This document shows, piece by piece, positions 27,178 to 36,033 of a stretch of DNA of 64,000 nucleotides. The notes under the pieces were generated by a model, which saw only the letters and a list, made by a program, of their open reading frames with translations, had not been told where the DNA came from and made no database searches. The DNA is from Algoriphagus aquaeductus (GTDB lineage Bacteria > Bacteroidota > Bacteroidia > Cytophagales > Cyclobacteriaceae). Position 1 is the stretch's first letter. Every line of letters starts with the position of its first letter. Position numbers and translations under genes: made by a program. The stretch covers positions 408,799 through 472,798 of the forward strand of contig NZ_QKTX01000001.1 of NCBI RefSeq assembly GCF_003253485.1, read 5' to 3'.

Positions 27178-28623
27178 ATGGATAAAAATAACCAGGCCAA
27201 TCCAAAGCCTTCTGACTTACTCTTAAAATATTTTCCTTTTCGGCCAACAGAAGGACAGGCAAGGTTTTTTGGCAAGATGGATGCTTTTTTCAAAAAGAAG
27301 GCCGAAGAAAAGCCCGTATTTATTTTAAAGGGATATGCGGGAACGGGTAAAACCTCTCTTATTTCAGCTTTAGTCAAGGTATTGCCACGAATGGATATGC
27401 GCTCCCTGCTGCTGGCTCCTACCGGACGTGCTGCCAAAGTGATGAGTAACTACTCCGGTCGTGGGGCTTTCACCATCCATAAAATAATCTACAAACCCAA
27501 GGGCGATCCGGGGACCATGGGAGGCGGATTTATTCTGCAGAAAAACTACTTCAAGGACACGTTATTTATCATTGATGAATCTTCGATGCTTGCAGATGAT
27601 GGAGGAATGTCCGGAAATTTGCTTTGGGATCTGATTACCTACGTGTTTTCAGGATCAGGTAACCGATTGATTTTTATTGGTGATACGGCGCAGTTGCCAC
27701 CTGTGGGCAGTACGTATAGTCCGGCATTGGAAAGTGGATACCTGCAGAGGCACTATCGCTTGGAAGCAGATCAGATTGAGCTTTCCGAGGTCATGCGGCA
27801 AAAACTTGAGTCCGGAATTTTGTTTAACGCTACCGGATTAAGACAAGAATTGGAATCAGAACACCCCACGATCAGAATTCAGACCCATTTGTTTAAAGAT
27901 ATTTTCAAAATGACCTCTGAGCGGTTGGAGGATGGTCTAAGGTATGCATATGGCAAATTCGGCACAGAACATACGACAATTGTCACTCGATCCAACAAGG
28001 CGGCTGTACAATACAATCTGTATATCCGGAGAGTGATTCACTTTTTTGAAGATGAGATCAGCGCCGGAGATTTGTTGATGATTGTCAAAAACAACTACAC
28101 CTATATGGCAGAATCTGAAAAGGTGAATTTTCTGGCCAATGGGGATATGGCGGAGGTGATGAAAATCAGAGGTTTTGAGGAGCTCTATGGTTTAAGATTT
28201 GCCACGTTGGAATTAAGACTGTTGGATTATCCTGAGGAGCCACATTTCGAAGCCAAAGTGATTTTAGATACCCTTTATTCCTCCAGCCCTTCTCTGACAA
28301 GGGAACAATACCGGAGCCTTTATGAGCAAGTGGCCGAGGACTATGCAGATGTGGCCAATAAAACGGAGCGGATGGAATTGATCCGCAAAGATCCGTATCT
28401 CAATGCCCTTCAGGTAAAGTTTGCCTATGCACTTACTTGTCATAAAGCGCAAGGGGGGCAATGGAAGGCGGTATTTGTGGACCAGGGATACCTGGTGGAA
28501 GATCAGGTAGACAGGGATTTTGTACGCTGGCTATACACGGCCGTGACCCGGGCCACAGAGGAATTATACCTGGTCAACTTTACCCCGTCTTTTTTTGTCA
28601 AAGGTCTGGTCGACAACGATTGA
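27178..28623 (+). CDS. AAA ATP-dependent helicase (RecD/Pif1-like)
   Basis: This 481-residue superfamily 1 helicase has Walker A in LKGYAGTGKTSLISAL, motif Ia LLLAPTGRAAKVM, Walker B LFIIDESSMLAD, motif III FIGDTAQLPPVGS and a C-terminal UvrD_C_2 segment FAYALTCHKAQGGQWKAVFVD with YTAVTRATEELYLV. It lacks the N-terminal domain of full RecD2 proteins. It probably works in DNA repair or recombination. The ATG at 27178 gives a natural N-terminus, MDKNNQANPKPSDLLLKYFPF. Confidence 0.92.
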   Translation: MDKNNQANPKPSDLLLKYFPFRPTEGQARFFGKMDAFFKKKAEEKPVFILKGYAGTGKTSLISALVKVLPRMDMRSLLLAPTGRAAKVMSNYSGRGAFTIHKIIYKPKGDPGTMGGGFILQKNYFKDTLFIIDESSMLADDGGMSGNLLWDLITYVFSGSGNRLIFIGDTAQLPPVGSTYSPALESGYLQRHYRLEADQIELSEVMRQKLESGILFNATGLRQELESEHPTIRIQTHLFKDIFKMTSERLEDGLRYAYGKFGTEHTTIVTRSNKAAVQYNLYIRRVIHFFEDEISAGDLLMIVKNNYTYMAESEKVNFLANGDMAEVMKIRGFEELYGLRFATLELRLLDYPEEPHFEAKVILDTLYSSSPSLTREQYRSLYEQVAEDYADVANKTERMELIRKDPYLNALQVKFAYALTCHKAQGGQWKAVFVDQGYLVEDQVDRDFVRWLYTAVTRATEELYLVNFTPSFFVKGLVDND

Positions 28624-28763
28624 TCAAAGATTCACACTTTTTAACTTTTGTCAAATGTAATTCTGGCACCATATTTTCAATTTTGGAATTAATTCAAATC
28701 CGAACCAGTTATTTGGAAGGATTGGATCAAATTTCAATATTTGGATATTAATCATACTTAAAC

Positions 28764-29162
28764 ATGAAAAAGCTAGCTATTCTCTTCAGTTTCTTTGCTT
28801 TCGCATTGGTCATGCACGCTCACGCTCAAGAGGCGGGATCAGGAGCTGTGATCTCTTTCAAAGAAACCTCTGTTGACTTTGGAGATATTGTACAAGGTCA
28901 GAAAGTGGAGCACACTTTTGTGTTGACCAATACTGGAAAAGAACCTTTGATCATCTCCAATGTAGCGGCCACTTGCGGATGTACAGTTCCGAGCTGGCCT
29001 AAAGAGCCTATCGCTCCGGGAAAATCCGGTGAAATCAAGGTTTCTTTTAACTCCACAGGAAAAATGGGAAAACAAAATTCCATTGTTCGGATTTATTCAA
29101 ACGCTACAGAGCCTATTGAAAAGGTCTCCTTGATCTCCAATGTGCTTCCAAAAACACACTAA
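28764..29162 (+). CDS. DUF1573 domain-containing secreted protein
   Basis: The protein has 132 residues with a signal peptide (1-21, ending HAHAQ) and one DUF1573 immunoglobulin-like domain: ISFKETSVDFGDIVQGQKVEHTFVLTNTGKEPLIISNVAATCGCTVPSWPKEPIAPGKSGEIKV. The CGC pair is typical of the family. The function is unknown in general; it is a common periplasmic or surface protein of Bacteroidota. It is monocistronic with a terminator. Confidence 0.92.
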   Translation: MKKLAILFSFFAFALVMHAHAQEAGSGAVISFKETSVDFGDIVQGQKVEHTFVLTNTGKEPLIISNVAATCGCTVPSWPKEPIAPGKSGEIKVSFNSTGKMGKQNSIVRIYSNATEPIEKVSLISNVLPKTH

Positions 29163-29184
29163 GAGTTTAACCTATACCTAAAGA

Positions 29185-29212
29185 AAGCCTGCTCCATCGG
29201 ACAGGCTTTTTT
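29185..29212 (+). terminator. terminator of the DUF1573 gene
   Basis: AAAGCCTG-C-TCC pairs with GGA-CAGGCTTT around ATC, with a run of six T. It lies 22 bp after the stop. Confidence 0.85.
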
Positions 29213-29328
29213 GATTTAAAGTGGTTTTCATTTCTGAAATTAACCCTGAACCGAAATAATGGCAGGAATATTTTAAGTCGTGGAACCCATTGGAAGATTC
29301 CAAGGTTTGTCTATCCAAATCTCTACCC

Positions 29329-31074
29329 ATGGCAACTACCAAAGAACGGCGCGTGACGATGCGTCAGGTTTTTTCAACCATCATTTGGCCTAGAAGAAAA
29401 CATCTATTTCTTGGACTTTTTTTAATTATCATCAGTAGACTTGCCGGGCTTGTTCTTCCTGGGGCTAGTAAGTACCTGATTGACGAAGTCATTCCAAGCA
29501 ATGATCTGAATCTTCTCAAGTGGCTGATATTAATTGTCGTTTTTTCCATAGTAATCCAATCGATCACTTCTTACTCACTGACTCAGATCCTGAGTGTAGA
29601 GGCACAGCACCTGATTGCCAAACTTAGGTCTCAAGTGCAGCAGCATATTATCAAGTTGCCAATCCGATTTTTTGACAATGCCAAGACCGGTGAATTGGTG
29701 TCGCGAATCATGACCGATGTAGAAGGAGTGAGAAATCTGGTAGGAACAGGATTTGCCCAAATGGTTGGAGGGGTATTGACGGCTGTGATCTCCTTGATTT
29801 TGTTGATTTCTATCAGCCCGATGATGACGCTGCTGGTATTGTTGCCAGTCGCTATTTTCGGATTGGTATCGCTCAAAGCTTTTGGCAAAATACGGCCCAT
29901 TTTTAGAGAACGCGGGAAGATCAATGCCCAAGTGACGGGTCGGTTGACGGAGACCTTGGGGGGAATCCGAGTGATCAAAGGATTCAATGCCGAAGCTCAG
30001 GAGATCAAAACTTTTGAAAAAGGTGTGGAAGATCTTTTTCAAAATGTAAAAGCAAGCCTGACAGCAACCAGTTTTGTGACTTCTGCAGGAGCTCTTCTGC
30101 TAGGTCTGGCCTCTGCGGGGATCATGGGGATCGGTGGCTATATGATTATGGAAGGGAAAATGACATTTGGAGACTTTTTGGCCTTTACACTCTACTTGGG
30201 TTTCATGATCGCTCCGATCGTTCAAATGTCCAATATCGGAAGCCAACTGACGGAAGCTTTTGCAGGGCTCGATCGTACGGAAGAGATTATGAATATGCCG
30301 TTGGAGTCTGATGACCGGAAAAGAACCATTCGTTTGAATACGATCCAGGGTGCGATGAAATTTGATCAAGTCTCCTTTGCTTATGAATCTGGGAAAGAGG
30401 TGGTAAAAGGAATCAGTTTTGAAGCACCAGCAGGTTCGGTGACGGCCTTGGTAGGAACCTCTGGTTCGGGAAAAACAACCATTGCCGGATTGGCGGCTAC
30501 GTTTTTAAATCCTGATTCCGGGACGATTTATTTGGATGGTCAGGACCTTCAAACTGTTACCTTGGAGTCTTTCAGATCACATCTGGGAGTGGTCCTTCAG
30601 GATGATTTTTTGTTTGAAGGCACGATCAGGGAAAATATCCTATTCCCAAGGCCAAATGCCACTGAAGATGAATTGCTGAAAGCTGTGAAGGCTGCGCATG
30701 TCCAAGAATTTACCGATCGGTTTGATCAGGGATTGGATACCTTGATCGGGGAGCGTGGAGTCAAACTTTCGGGAGGTCAACGGCAGCGGATTGCCATTGC
30801 AAGAGCGATTTTGGCAGATCCTAAAATTTTGATTTTGGATGAAGCTACTTCCAATTTGGATACGGAATCAGAGACTCTGATTCAGGCAAGCCTAAAAGAA
30901 CTGATGCGTGGAAGGACGACCTTTGTTATTGCTCACCGACTGAGTACCATCCGGCAAGCGGATCAAATTCTGGTGATTGAGCAGGGAAAAATTGTAGAAA
31001 GTGGACAGCACGACGAATTGATTCTGAAAGAGGGTAGGTATTTCCAACTTTACACCTATCAGGCAAGAATTTAA
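29329..31074 (+). CDS. ABC transporter, fused permease and ATPase (exporter type)
   Basis: This 581-residue half-transporter has six transmembrane helices (about 25-310), then a nucleotide-binding domain with Walker A GTSGSGKTTI, Q-loop VVLQDDFLFEGTIRENI, signature LSGGQRQRIAIARAIL, Walker B ILILDEATSNLD and the switch His in IAHRLSTI. It resembles MsbA and multidrug-type homodimeric exporters. The substrate is unknown. The ATG at 29329 (MATTKERRVTMRQVF) is preferred over an upstream TTG. It is a single gene. Confidence 0.94.
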   Translation: MATTKERRVTMRQVFSTIIWPRRKHLFLGLFLIIISRLAGLVLPGASKYLIDEVIPSNDLNLLKWLILIVVFSIVIQSITSYSLTQILSVEAQHLIAKLRSQVQQHIIKLPIRFFDNAKTGELVSRIMTDVEGVRNLVGTGFAQMVGGVLTAVISLILLISISPMMTLLVLLPVAIFGLVSLKAFGKIRPIFRERGKINAQVTGRLTETLGGIRVIKGFNAEAQEIKTFEKGVEDLFQNVKASLTATSFVTSAGALLLGLASAGIMGIGGYMIMEGKMTFGDFLAFTLYLGFMIAPIVQMSNIGSQLTEAFAGLDRTEEIMNMPLESDDRKRTIRLNTIQGAMKFDQVSFAYESGKEVVKGISFEAPAGSVTALVGTSGSGKTTIAGLAATFLNPDSGTIYLDGQDLQTVTLESFRSHLGVVLQDDFLFEGTIRENILFPRPNATEDELLKAVKAAHVQEFTDRFDQGLDTLIGERGVKLSGGQRQRIAIARAILADPKILILDEATSNLDTESETLIQASLKELMRGRTTFVIAHRLSTIRQADQILVIEQGKIVESGQHDELILKEGRYFQLYTYQARI

Positions 31075-31249
31075 ATTGCTTTTTCGCTATTTCTTTTTCT
31101 GAGAAAGATTAATGATTTTGACAAAATTAACTTTATCTTAAGTGGATATAACCTATTTCCAACTTAAACAGCTTATTGACTGCCCAAATAACAGCCGCTT
31201 AATTACCCCAAATCATCATTCAAATTATTTTTTGATTTAGCAATTCGTT

Positions 31250-31852
31250 ATGGATTTGATCATAGTAGGTGCAAATAAAATTGGTGAAACCATTGTCCAT
31301 GCTTTTCCGCAATTTGGCCTGAGACATCGTATCCGGGGGTTTGTAGACGACAATCCTGACTTGAAGGGGAAGAAATTTGCAGGATATCCTGTATTGGGGA
31401 CAGTTGACGAAATTCTCCTCAAAGAAAAGGTGGCGGTGGTGTTGGCTATTCAGTCTTCCTATGAAAAGAACGGCCTGGTTAGAAAATTGGCAAGTAATAA
31501 CCATCTTGAATTTCCCAATCTTTTCTCCTCAGGCTCCTGGATATCCCGGGACTGTATTTTTGGAAAAGGGAACATCATCTTGGAAGGCAGCCTGATCAAC
31601 TTTGGAACGATGGTAGGAAACTTTAATTTTTTTGGAACCAAATGCTCCATCGGCCATGAGTCTGTGATAGGGGATTACAACTGCGTGGAGGATGAAGTCA
31701 ACTTTGGGGGCTTCTCGATTTTGGAAGGGCAGATTACCGTGAAAAAGGGCGCTTGGATCAATCAGGGTATTCGCATCGGCAAAGAGTCGGTCATCGAAAA
31801 ATTTGCAGAAGTAAAAGAGGATATTCACCCGAATTCATCCGTTAGAAAGTGA
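31250..31852 (+). CDS. NeuD/PglD-like sugar O- or N-acyltransferase
   Basis: A 200-residue protein. The N-terminal Rossmann-like half (MDLIIVGANKIGETIVHAF, RIRGFVDDNPDLKGKKFAGYPVLG) is followed by a left-handed beta-helix of hexapeptide repeats (CIFGKGNIILEGSLINFGTMVGNFNFFG, CSIGHESVIGDYNCVEDEVNFGG). This is the layout of PglD and NeuD, which acetylate nucleotide sugars. No sugar-pathway genes are adjacent, so the substrate is unknown. The stop lies 2 bp from the stop of the convergent histidine kinase. Confidence 0.88.
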   Translation: MDLIIVGANKIGETIVHAFPQFGLRHRIRGFVDDNPDLKGKKFAGYPVLGTVDEILLKEKVAVVLAIQSSYEKNGLVRKLASNNHLEFPNLFSSGSWISRDCIFGKGNIILEGSLINFGTMVGNFNFFGTKCSIGHESVIGDYNCVEDEVNFGGFSILEGQITVKKGAWINQGIRIGKESVIEKFAEVKEDIHPNSSVRK

Positions 31853-31854
31853 GT

Positions 31855-32961
31855 TCATTTGACGGGGAAGGATACAAAAAATTCCGAGCCCATTCCCTCT
31901 TTACTTTTAAACCAGATTTCTCCCTTTAGTTTTTTGGTAAGCTCTTGGACAATATTAAGTCCAAGCCCGGTACCCTTGATGTTTCCAACATTTTTGGCGC
32001 GATAAAATGACCCAAAGATGTTTTCATGTTCCTCTCTTGGAATTCCAATTCCATAATCTTTGATCCGGATCTCCACAAAATTTCCGATAATACTCAAATG
32101 AACTTCGGGATCAGAGGATTCGGGAGAGTAATTCAGTGCGTTTTGAATAAGGTTTCGGATGATATGGACCAGCATCGACTCGTCGGTGAGAATCTGTTTG
32201 TCTGATTGTGGCTGGAAAAAACGAACGGTTCTTCTGTTCAGATTTTCTTCATTGATGTCGTGGATGAGGCTTTCCAAAAATTTCCCGATTGAAATTTTTT
32301 TCAGATTCAACTTCATGTCTTGTTGAATGCTTTTTTCCAATAAAAGCACGTCACTCATGATGGACGTCAGCCGGTTGCTTTGATTGATGATCTTATCAAT
32401 ATGGCCAAGAAGCTTGACTTTGATCTCATCCGAGAAATCTTTGTCAAGCAACATTTGCATAATCATCACACTGCTCACGATGGTTGCGATGGGGGTTTTG
32501 AACTCATGGGAAGCCATAGATACGAACCTTGACTTCATCTGATTCAATTCTTTTTCTTTGAAAGCGATATCTTTGAATTTTTTCAGCACCAATTCCCGCT
32601 CGGTCACATCTCTTCCGATCGCAAAAATGAACCTTCCCGGCCTATCCTTGACTTGGATAGGTTTGAACTGAAATTCCAGCATCAGACTCTTTTTGAGCTC
32701 TTTGAGTACCACCGGGATGACCATTTTTTGATTGGGCTTCATCAGCGGCAAGGATGGAAAATTGATCAATACCTCATTGAATTTGCGTCCCAAGGTCTCT
32801 TCAAGAGGTTTTTGAAAAACCTTTTCAAATGAAGGAGAGAGAAAAACAGTCTCCATTTCTTCGTTCAGAATTACCATGATATCATCGGAGTTTTCCAGGA
32901 AAAACCGAAGCATTTCTTCATTTGAGAAATTAATCATGAAACCCTGGTTTAAATGGGACAT
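31855..32961 (-). CDS. PAS-domain sensor histidine kinase
   Basis: This 368-residue kinase without transmembrane segments has a PAS domain (about 10-125, FLENSDDIMVILNEEMETVFLSPSFEKVF), HisKA with phospho-acceptor His in MASHEFKTPIATI, and HATPase_c with N box HIIRNLIQNALNYS, G1 IKDYGIGIP and G2 GTGLGLNIVQEL. It senses a cytoplasmic signal. It is divergent from two response regulators (33352 and 34147), which are its likely partners by position. An internal Met (residue 9, MINFSNEEML) is an alternative start. Confidence 0.92.
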   Translation of the reverse strand: MSHLNQGFMINFSNEEMLRFFLENSDDIMVILNEEMETVFLSPSFEKVFQKPLEETLGRKFNEVLINFPSLPLMKPNQKMVIPVVLKELKKSLMLEFQFKPIQVKDRPGRFIFAIGRDVTERELVLKKFKDIAFKEKELNQMKSRFVSMASHEFKTPIATIVSSVMIMQMLLDKDFSDEIKVKLLGHIDKIINQSNRLTSIMSDVLLLEKSIQQDMKLNLKKISIGKFLESLIHDINEENLNRRTVRFFQPQSDKQILTDESMLVHIIRNLIQNALNYSPESSDPEVHLSIIGNFVEIRIKDYGIGIPREEHENIFGSFYRAKNVGNIKGTGLGLNIVQELTKKLKGEIWFKSKEGMGSEFFVSFPVK

Positions 32962-33351
32962 ATAAGGCTTAACTTAAAGGAGAGTAAAAATGAACTCCCA
33001 AGGCAATAATGGAATTGAGAGTCGAAATTAAGCCGAATGATCTGGCTCATCAAGACTAGAGGCTGCTATACATTTACAATTAGTTGCAAATTGATAAGAA
33101 TCCCCACAGGAAGTCCTTTTTTGGGCTTATGATTACCATAGAATGTTTTTAATTTAAGGACATTATTCAAAATAAAACAACTCACTTAGGAGAATATTCA
33201 GGCAGGAATTGCTTTCAATTCGCGACTGTTTTCAGTTTTCTCGGGAAGGATTTCAATCAGTAAAATTCTTTTATGAAAAAAACAGGTGAGTTTTTTGCTT
33301 TGCCTTTAGTTATCCTTAGGAATCATATAAACAGAGATAATAGAAATTATA
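32962..33351. promoter_or_regulatory. 390-bp divergent intergenic region between kinase and regulator
   Basis: No conserved gene is visible. The region is AT-rich and must hold promoters for both the kinase and the LytTR regulator. A short frame at 33273-33380 (35 codons) overlaps the regulator start in another frame and is not called. Confidence 0.4.
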
Positions 33352-34056
33352 ATGAAAAAGATTCTAATCGTCGAAGATGAGGAGGAACTAGCATCCAATA
33401 TTGCCGAGATATTGACAGGTCTGGAATATCAGGTTGCCGCTATCGTGGACAATGCCTATTCGGCCCTAGAATATTTGGAAGGCAATTTGGTGGATTTGGT
33501 CTTGATGGATATCCTGATCAAAGGAGATGTAGATGGGATTGATTTGGCCTATAAGATTCGGGAAAAATATGATTTGCCCATCGTGTTCAGTACAGCATAT
33601 TCTGGAACGGAATTTCTGGAAAGAATTTCTTCTGATATCCACGAAGGATATTTATTGAAACCATTCACTTTGGATTCCTTGAAGGCCGCGGTATTTTTTG
33701 GATTGAAGAGGCATTCCGAAAGGCCAGCTAGACCTGAAAAATCCCGAGGTTCTCTGAAAGTGATGGATAAGGGGTTTTTGGTGCCCATCCCTTTTAATGA
33801 AATTTTATATTTAAAGGCGGATGGACTGTACACCAAAGTTTTCACCAAAGTAAAATCCTACTTGGTGAGAGATATTTTGAAAGGTTTTGAAGACAAGCTG
33901 CCTGAAGAACAGTTTATTCGAGTACATAAGTCATTCTTGGTCAATGTCAATCACGTAAGCTCATTCAATGCCAAGAAAATAAACCTGGGAGAAGTATCTC
34001 TTCCTATCCGAAGAGGATTGTATAAAGAACTGATTGAAAAGCTCCAGGTAGAATAG
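33352..34056 (+). CDS. LytTR family response regulator
   Basis: The protein has 234 residues. The receiver domain has the acidic pair in IVEDEEELASN, the phospho-acceptor in LVLMDILIKGDVDGIDLA, STAYSG and LLKPFT. The C-terminal LytTR DNA-binding domain includes IPFNEILYLKADGLYTKVFT and QFIRVHKSFLVNVNHVSSF. LytTR regulators bind direct repeats upstream of target promoters. It is probably paired with the divergent PAS kinase. A CheY-like gene follows 90 bp downstream. Confidence 0.93.
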   Translation: MKKILIVEDEEELASNIAEILTGLEYQVAAIVDNAYSALEYLEGNLVDLVLMDILIKGDVDGIDLAYKIREKYDLPIVFSTAYSGTEFLERISSDIHEGYLLKPFTLDSLKAAVFFGLKRHSERPARPEKSRGSLKVMDKGFLVPIPFNEILYLKADGLYTKVFTKVKSYLVRDILKGFEDKLPEEQFIRVHKSFLVNVNHVSSFNAKKINLGEVSLPIRRGLYKELIEKLQVE

Positions 34057-34146
34057 CTTATTTACTTGGGCGAAAGCTCGTATGATTATGGCAATTTGCT
34101 CTGAAAGAGCAAGAGCCAAAAATTAAATTTAACTAGATTCACTCAA

Positions 34147-34563
34147 ATGAAGAGAATAAAAGTTTTGTTGATTGAAGATAATCCAGGCGATGTATTGCTT
34201 ACTTCCGAGGCATTGAGCGAAAGTAAGTTTTTGGTTGATTTGGAAGTGGTCAATAATGGAAGGGAGGGAGTGGATTACCTGTTTTCAAGAGGAGAGTTTA
34301 TAGATAAGACAAAGCCGGATGTGGTGCTTCTTGATATCAATCTTCCCCTGAAAACGGGACATGAGGTTTTGATGGAAGTGAAGGACAATTCGATTACGAA
34401 GGACATTCCGATCATTATGCTGACCACCTCCTCTGTCCAAGATGATATTTTGAAAAGCTATCAGGAACAAGCGAGTTGCTATATCGTGAAGCCTGTGGAG
34501 GTTGAACAGTTTGATGATTTCATCAAAGTGTTTGATCGCTTTTGCGATACGATTGATGTATAG
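34147..34563 (+). CDS. single-domain response regulator (Rcp1-like)
   Basis: A 138-residue receiver domain with LLIEDNPGDVLLTSEAL, phospho-acceptor Asp in VVLLDINLPLKTGHEVL, IIMLTTSS and CYIVKPVEVEQFDDF. The insertion VDYLFSRGEFID is typical of the Rcp1 type that partners PAS/phytochrome-like kinases. This is compatible with the neighbouring PAS kinase at 31855. It has no output domain. Confidence 0.92.
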   Translation: MKRIKVLLIEDNPGDVLLTSEALSESKFLVDLEVVNNGREGVDYLFSRGEFIDKTKPDVVLLDINLPLKTGHEVLMEVKDNSITKDIPIIMLTTSSVQDDILKSYQEQASCYIVKPVEVEQFDDFIKVFDRFCDTIDV

Positions 34564-34595
34564 ATCTATTCCGTTTTTTAGTGTAGGGGAGCCTG

Positions 34596-35504
34596 TTACT
34601 TTTTCTCTTTGGACAATGTAAGTACGACTACGGTCAGTAAGATCAGCAGCGTACCGATCCAATCCATCGCGAAAAAAGATACGTTGAGCCAAAACACGGC
34701 AGTCAAAGCCGCTGCTAGTGGTTCGACACTGCAAAGCAGACTTGCGAACGTAGCTCCAATGATCGTTACGGATTTTAGAAAAAAATAAAAGGCGATCACA
34801 GTACCAAAGATTACAATGTAAGCGAAAGCTGAAATGGTCCCGCTATCCCAAGAACCTGAAAGTTCCCAAGGTTGGGTGAAAAGTGAAAAAAACACACCTC
34901 CAACCAGCATTCCCCAACCGGTAACCGCAGCAGGAGAAAACGTTCTCAACAGCCCCACAGGTTGAATCGTGTAGAATGCCAAAGCGAGAGCAGAAAGTAT
35001 CCCCCAAAAAATTGCTTTTTCTGAAATAACCAATTCTTCCAAAGAGCCGTGGGTGACAAGAAGGAAAGTTCCGGTCAGTGCCAGGGTCAAGGCAGCATAT
35101 TCTGCCAGTATGGGCCATTTTTTATTTTTGAAAGCATAGAAGGCAACAACGAAAACTGGTCCGATGTACTGAAGAATGGTCGCTGTGGCAGCATTGGAAA
35201 GAGAAATACTATAGAAATAAGTGAATTGGACAGCTACCATCCCAAGAAGCCCGAAGAGGACTAATTTGATGGCATTTTTGGGCTTTCTCCAGATTTCAAA
35301 AGCGATTTTTTTTTCACTGGCAATCGAGAAAATCACCAGAATTGCTCCAGCCAATATCATCCTCCAAGTGACAAGCCATGCCGGATCTACTTGTTTTTCC
35401 TCAAATAAATACTGGGCGCAAGTCCCGGAAATTCCCCAAAATATGGCTGAAGAGATGGCCATGATCAAGCCGGGTACTTTTTGATAGGAGGTAGGTAAGG
35501 TCAT
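34596..35504 (-). CDS. DMT superfamily EamA transporter
   Basis: This 302-residue inner membrane protein has ten transmembrane helices arranged as two EamA halves (first half starts LIMAISSAIFWGISGTCAQYLF, second half starts AIFWGILSALALAFYTIQPVG). Members export amino acids, purines or other small metabolites. The substrate is unknown. It is convergent with the regulator at 34147. Confidence 0.92.
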   Translation of the reverse strand: MTLPTSYQKVPGLIMAISSAIFWGISGTCAQYLFEEKQVDPAWLVTWRMILAGAILVIFSIASEKKIAFEIWRKPKNAIKLVLFGLLGMVAVQFTYFYSISLSNAATATILQYIGPVFVVAFYAFKNKKWPILAEYAALTLALTGTFLLVTHGSLEELVISEKAIFWGILSALALAFYTIQPVGLLRTFSPAAVTGWGMLVGGVFFSLFTQPWELSGSWDSGTISAFAYIVIFGTVIAFYFFLKSVTIIGATFASLLCSVEPLAAALTAVFWLNVSFFAMDWIGTLLILLTVVVLTLSKEKK

Positions 35505-36033
35505 GTAGCTTTGATGCGAAGCCGAAGATATTTAGGCTTTGTCAGATTAGGAAAAAATGTAAGTTTCTGTTTGGCTTCCAGAGGTGAAATCGCATTGGTT
35601 TCTGGAAAATCAACGTGACTTAAGTCTGCTCATGGTAAAAGTGAAGTTGATTTACAAAGCTCAATCTGATTCTGAAATTAAAAAGGTATCAACCGAAAAT
35701 CCCCGAATCCTTGAGCCGAAAATTTGGCTTCTGTTGAAATTCTGAAGTAACCTATAGTTATTCCACACTCTTGGAATAATTAAATTTTTCATTTGAAAAT
35801 TTCAGAAAAAAAATAGCCTTGGCGATTAATTTTTATTCTAGTGGCCTTTCGTCGGTTTGTACCTTGATTTTTTCACTTCATGTCATGTTTTTCATTTCAC
35901 ATCAAGAAAATGTTATCATTTGGGAATCAAAGGGGGTAAATTTTAAAGCTTTCGTAACGATTTGAGGTCAAGATTCTCTCATAAAGAGTTCTATTTTAGT
36001 CGGCAAAACAACAAACAAGCTAAACAACTTTCT
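35505..36033. other. 529-bp intergenic region upstream of the large secreted nuclease
   Basis: No gene, repeat or strong hairpin is seen. It is AT-rich, with an unusually long leader before the start codon at 36034, and probably carries the promoters of both the EamA gene and the large secreted protein. Confidence 0.4.

Noticed and set aside
33273-33380. Short 35-codon frame upstream of the LytTR regulator
   Set aside because: It overlaps the regulator start in another frame and shows no signal peptide, hydrophobic segment or composition typical of a real small protein.
35962-36033. Upstream TTG extension of the large secreted nuclease
   Set aside because: It would bury the signal peptide behind 24 unrelated residues; the ATG at 36034 fits far better.
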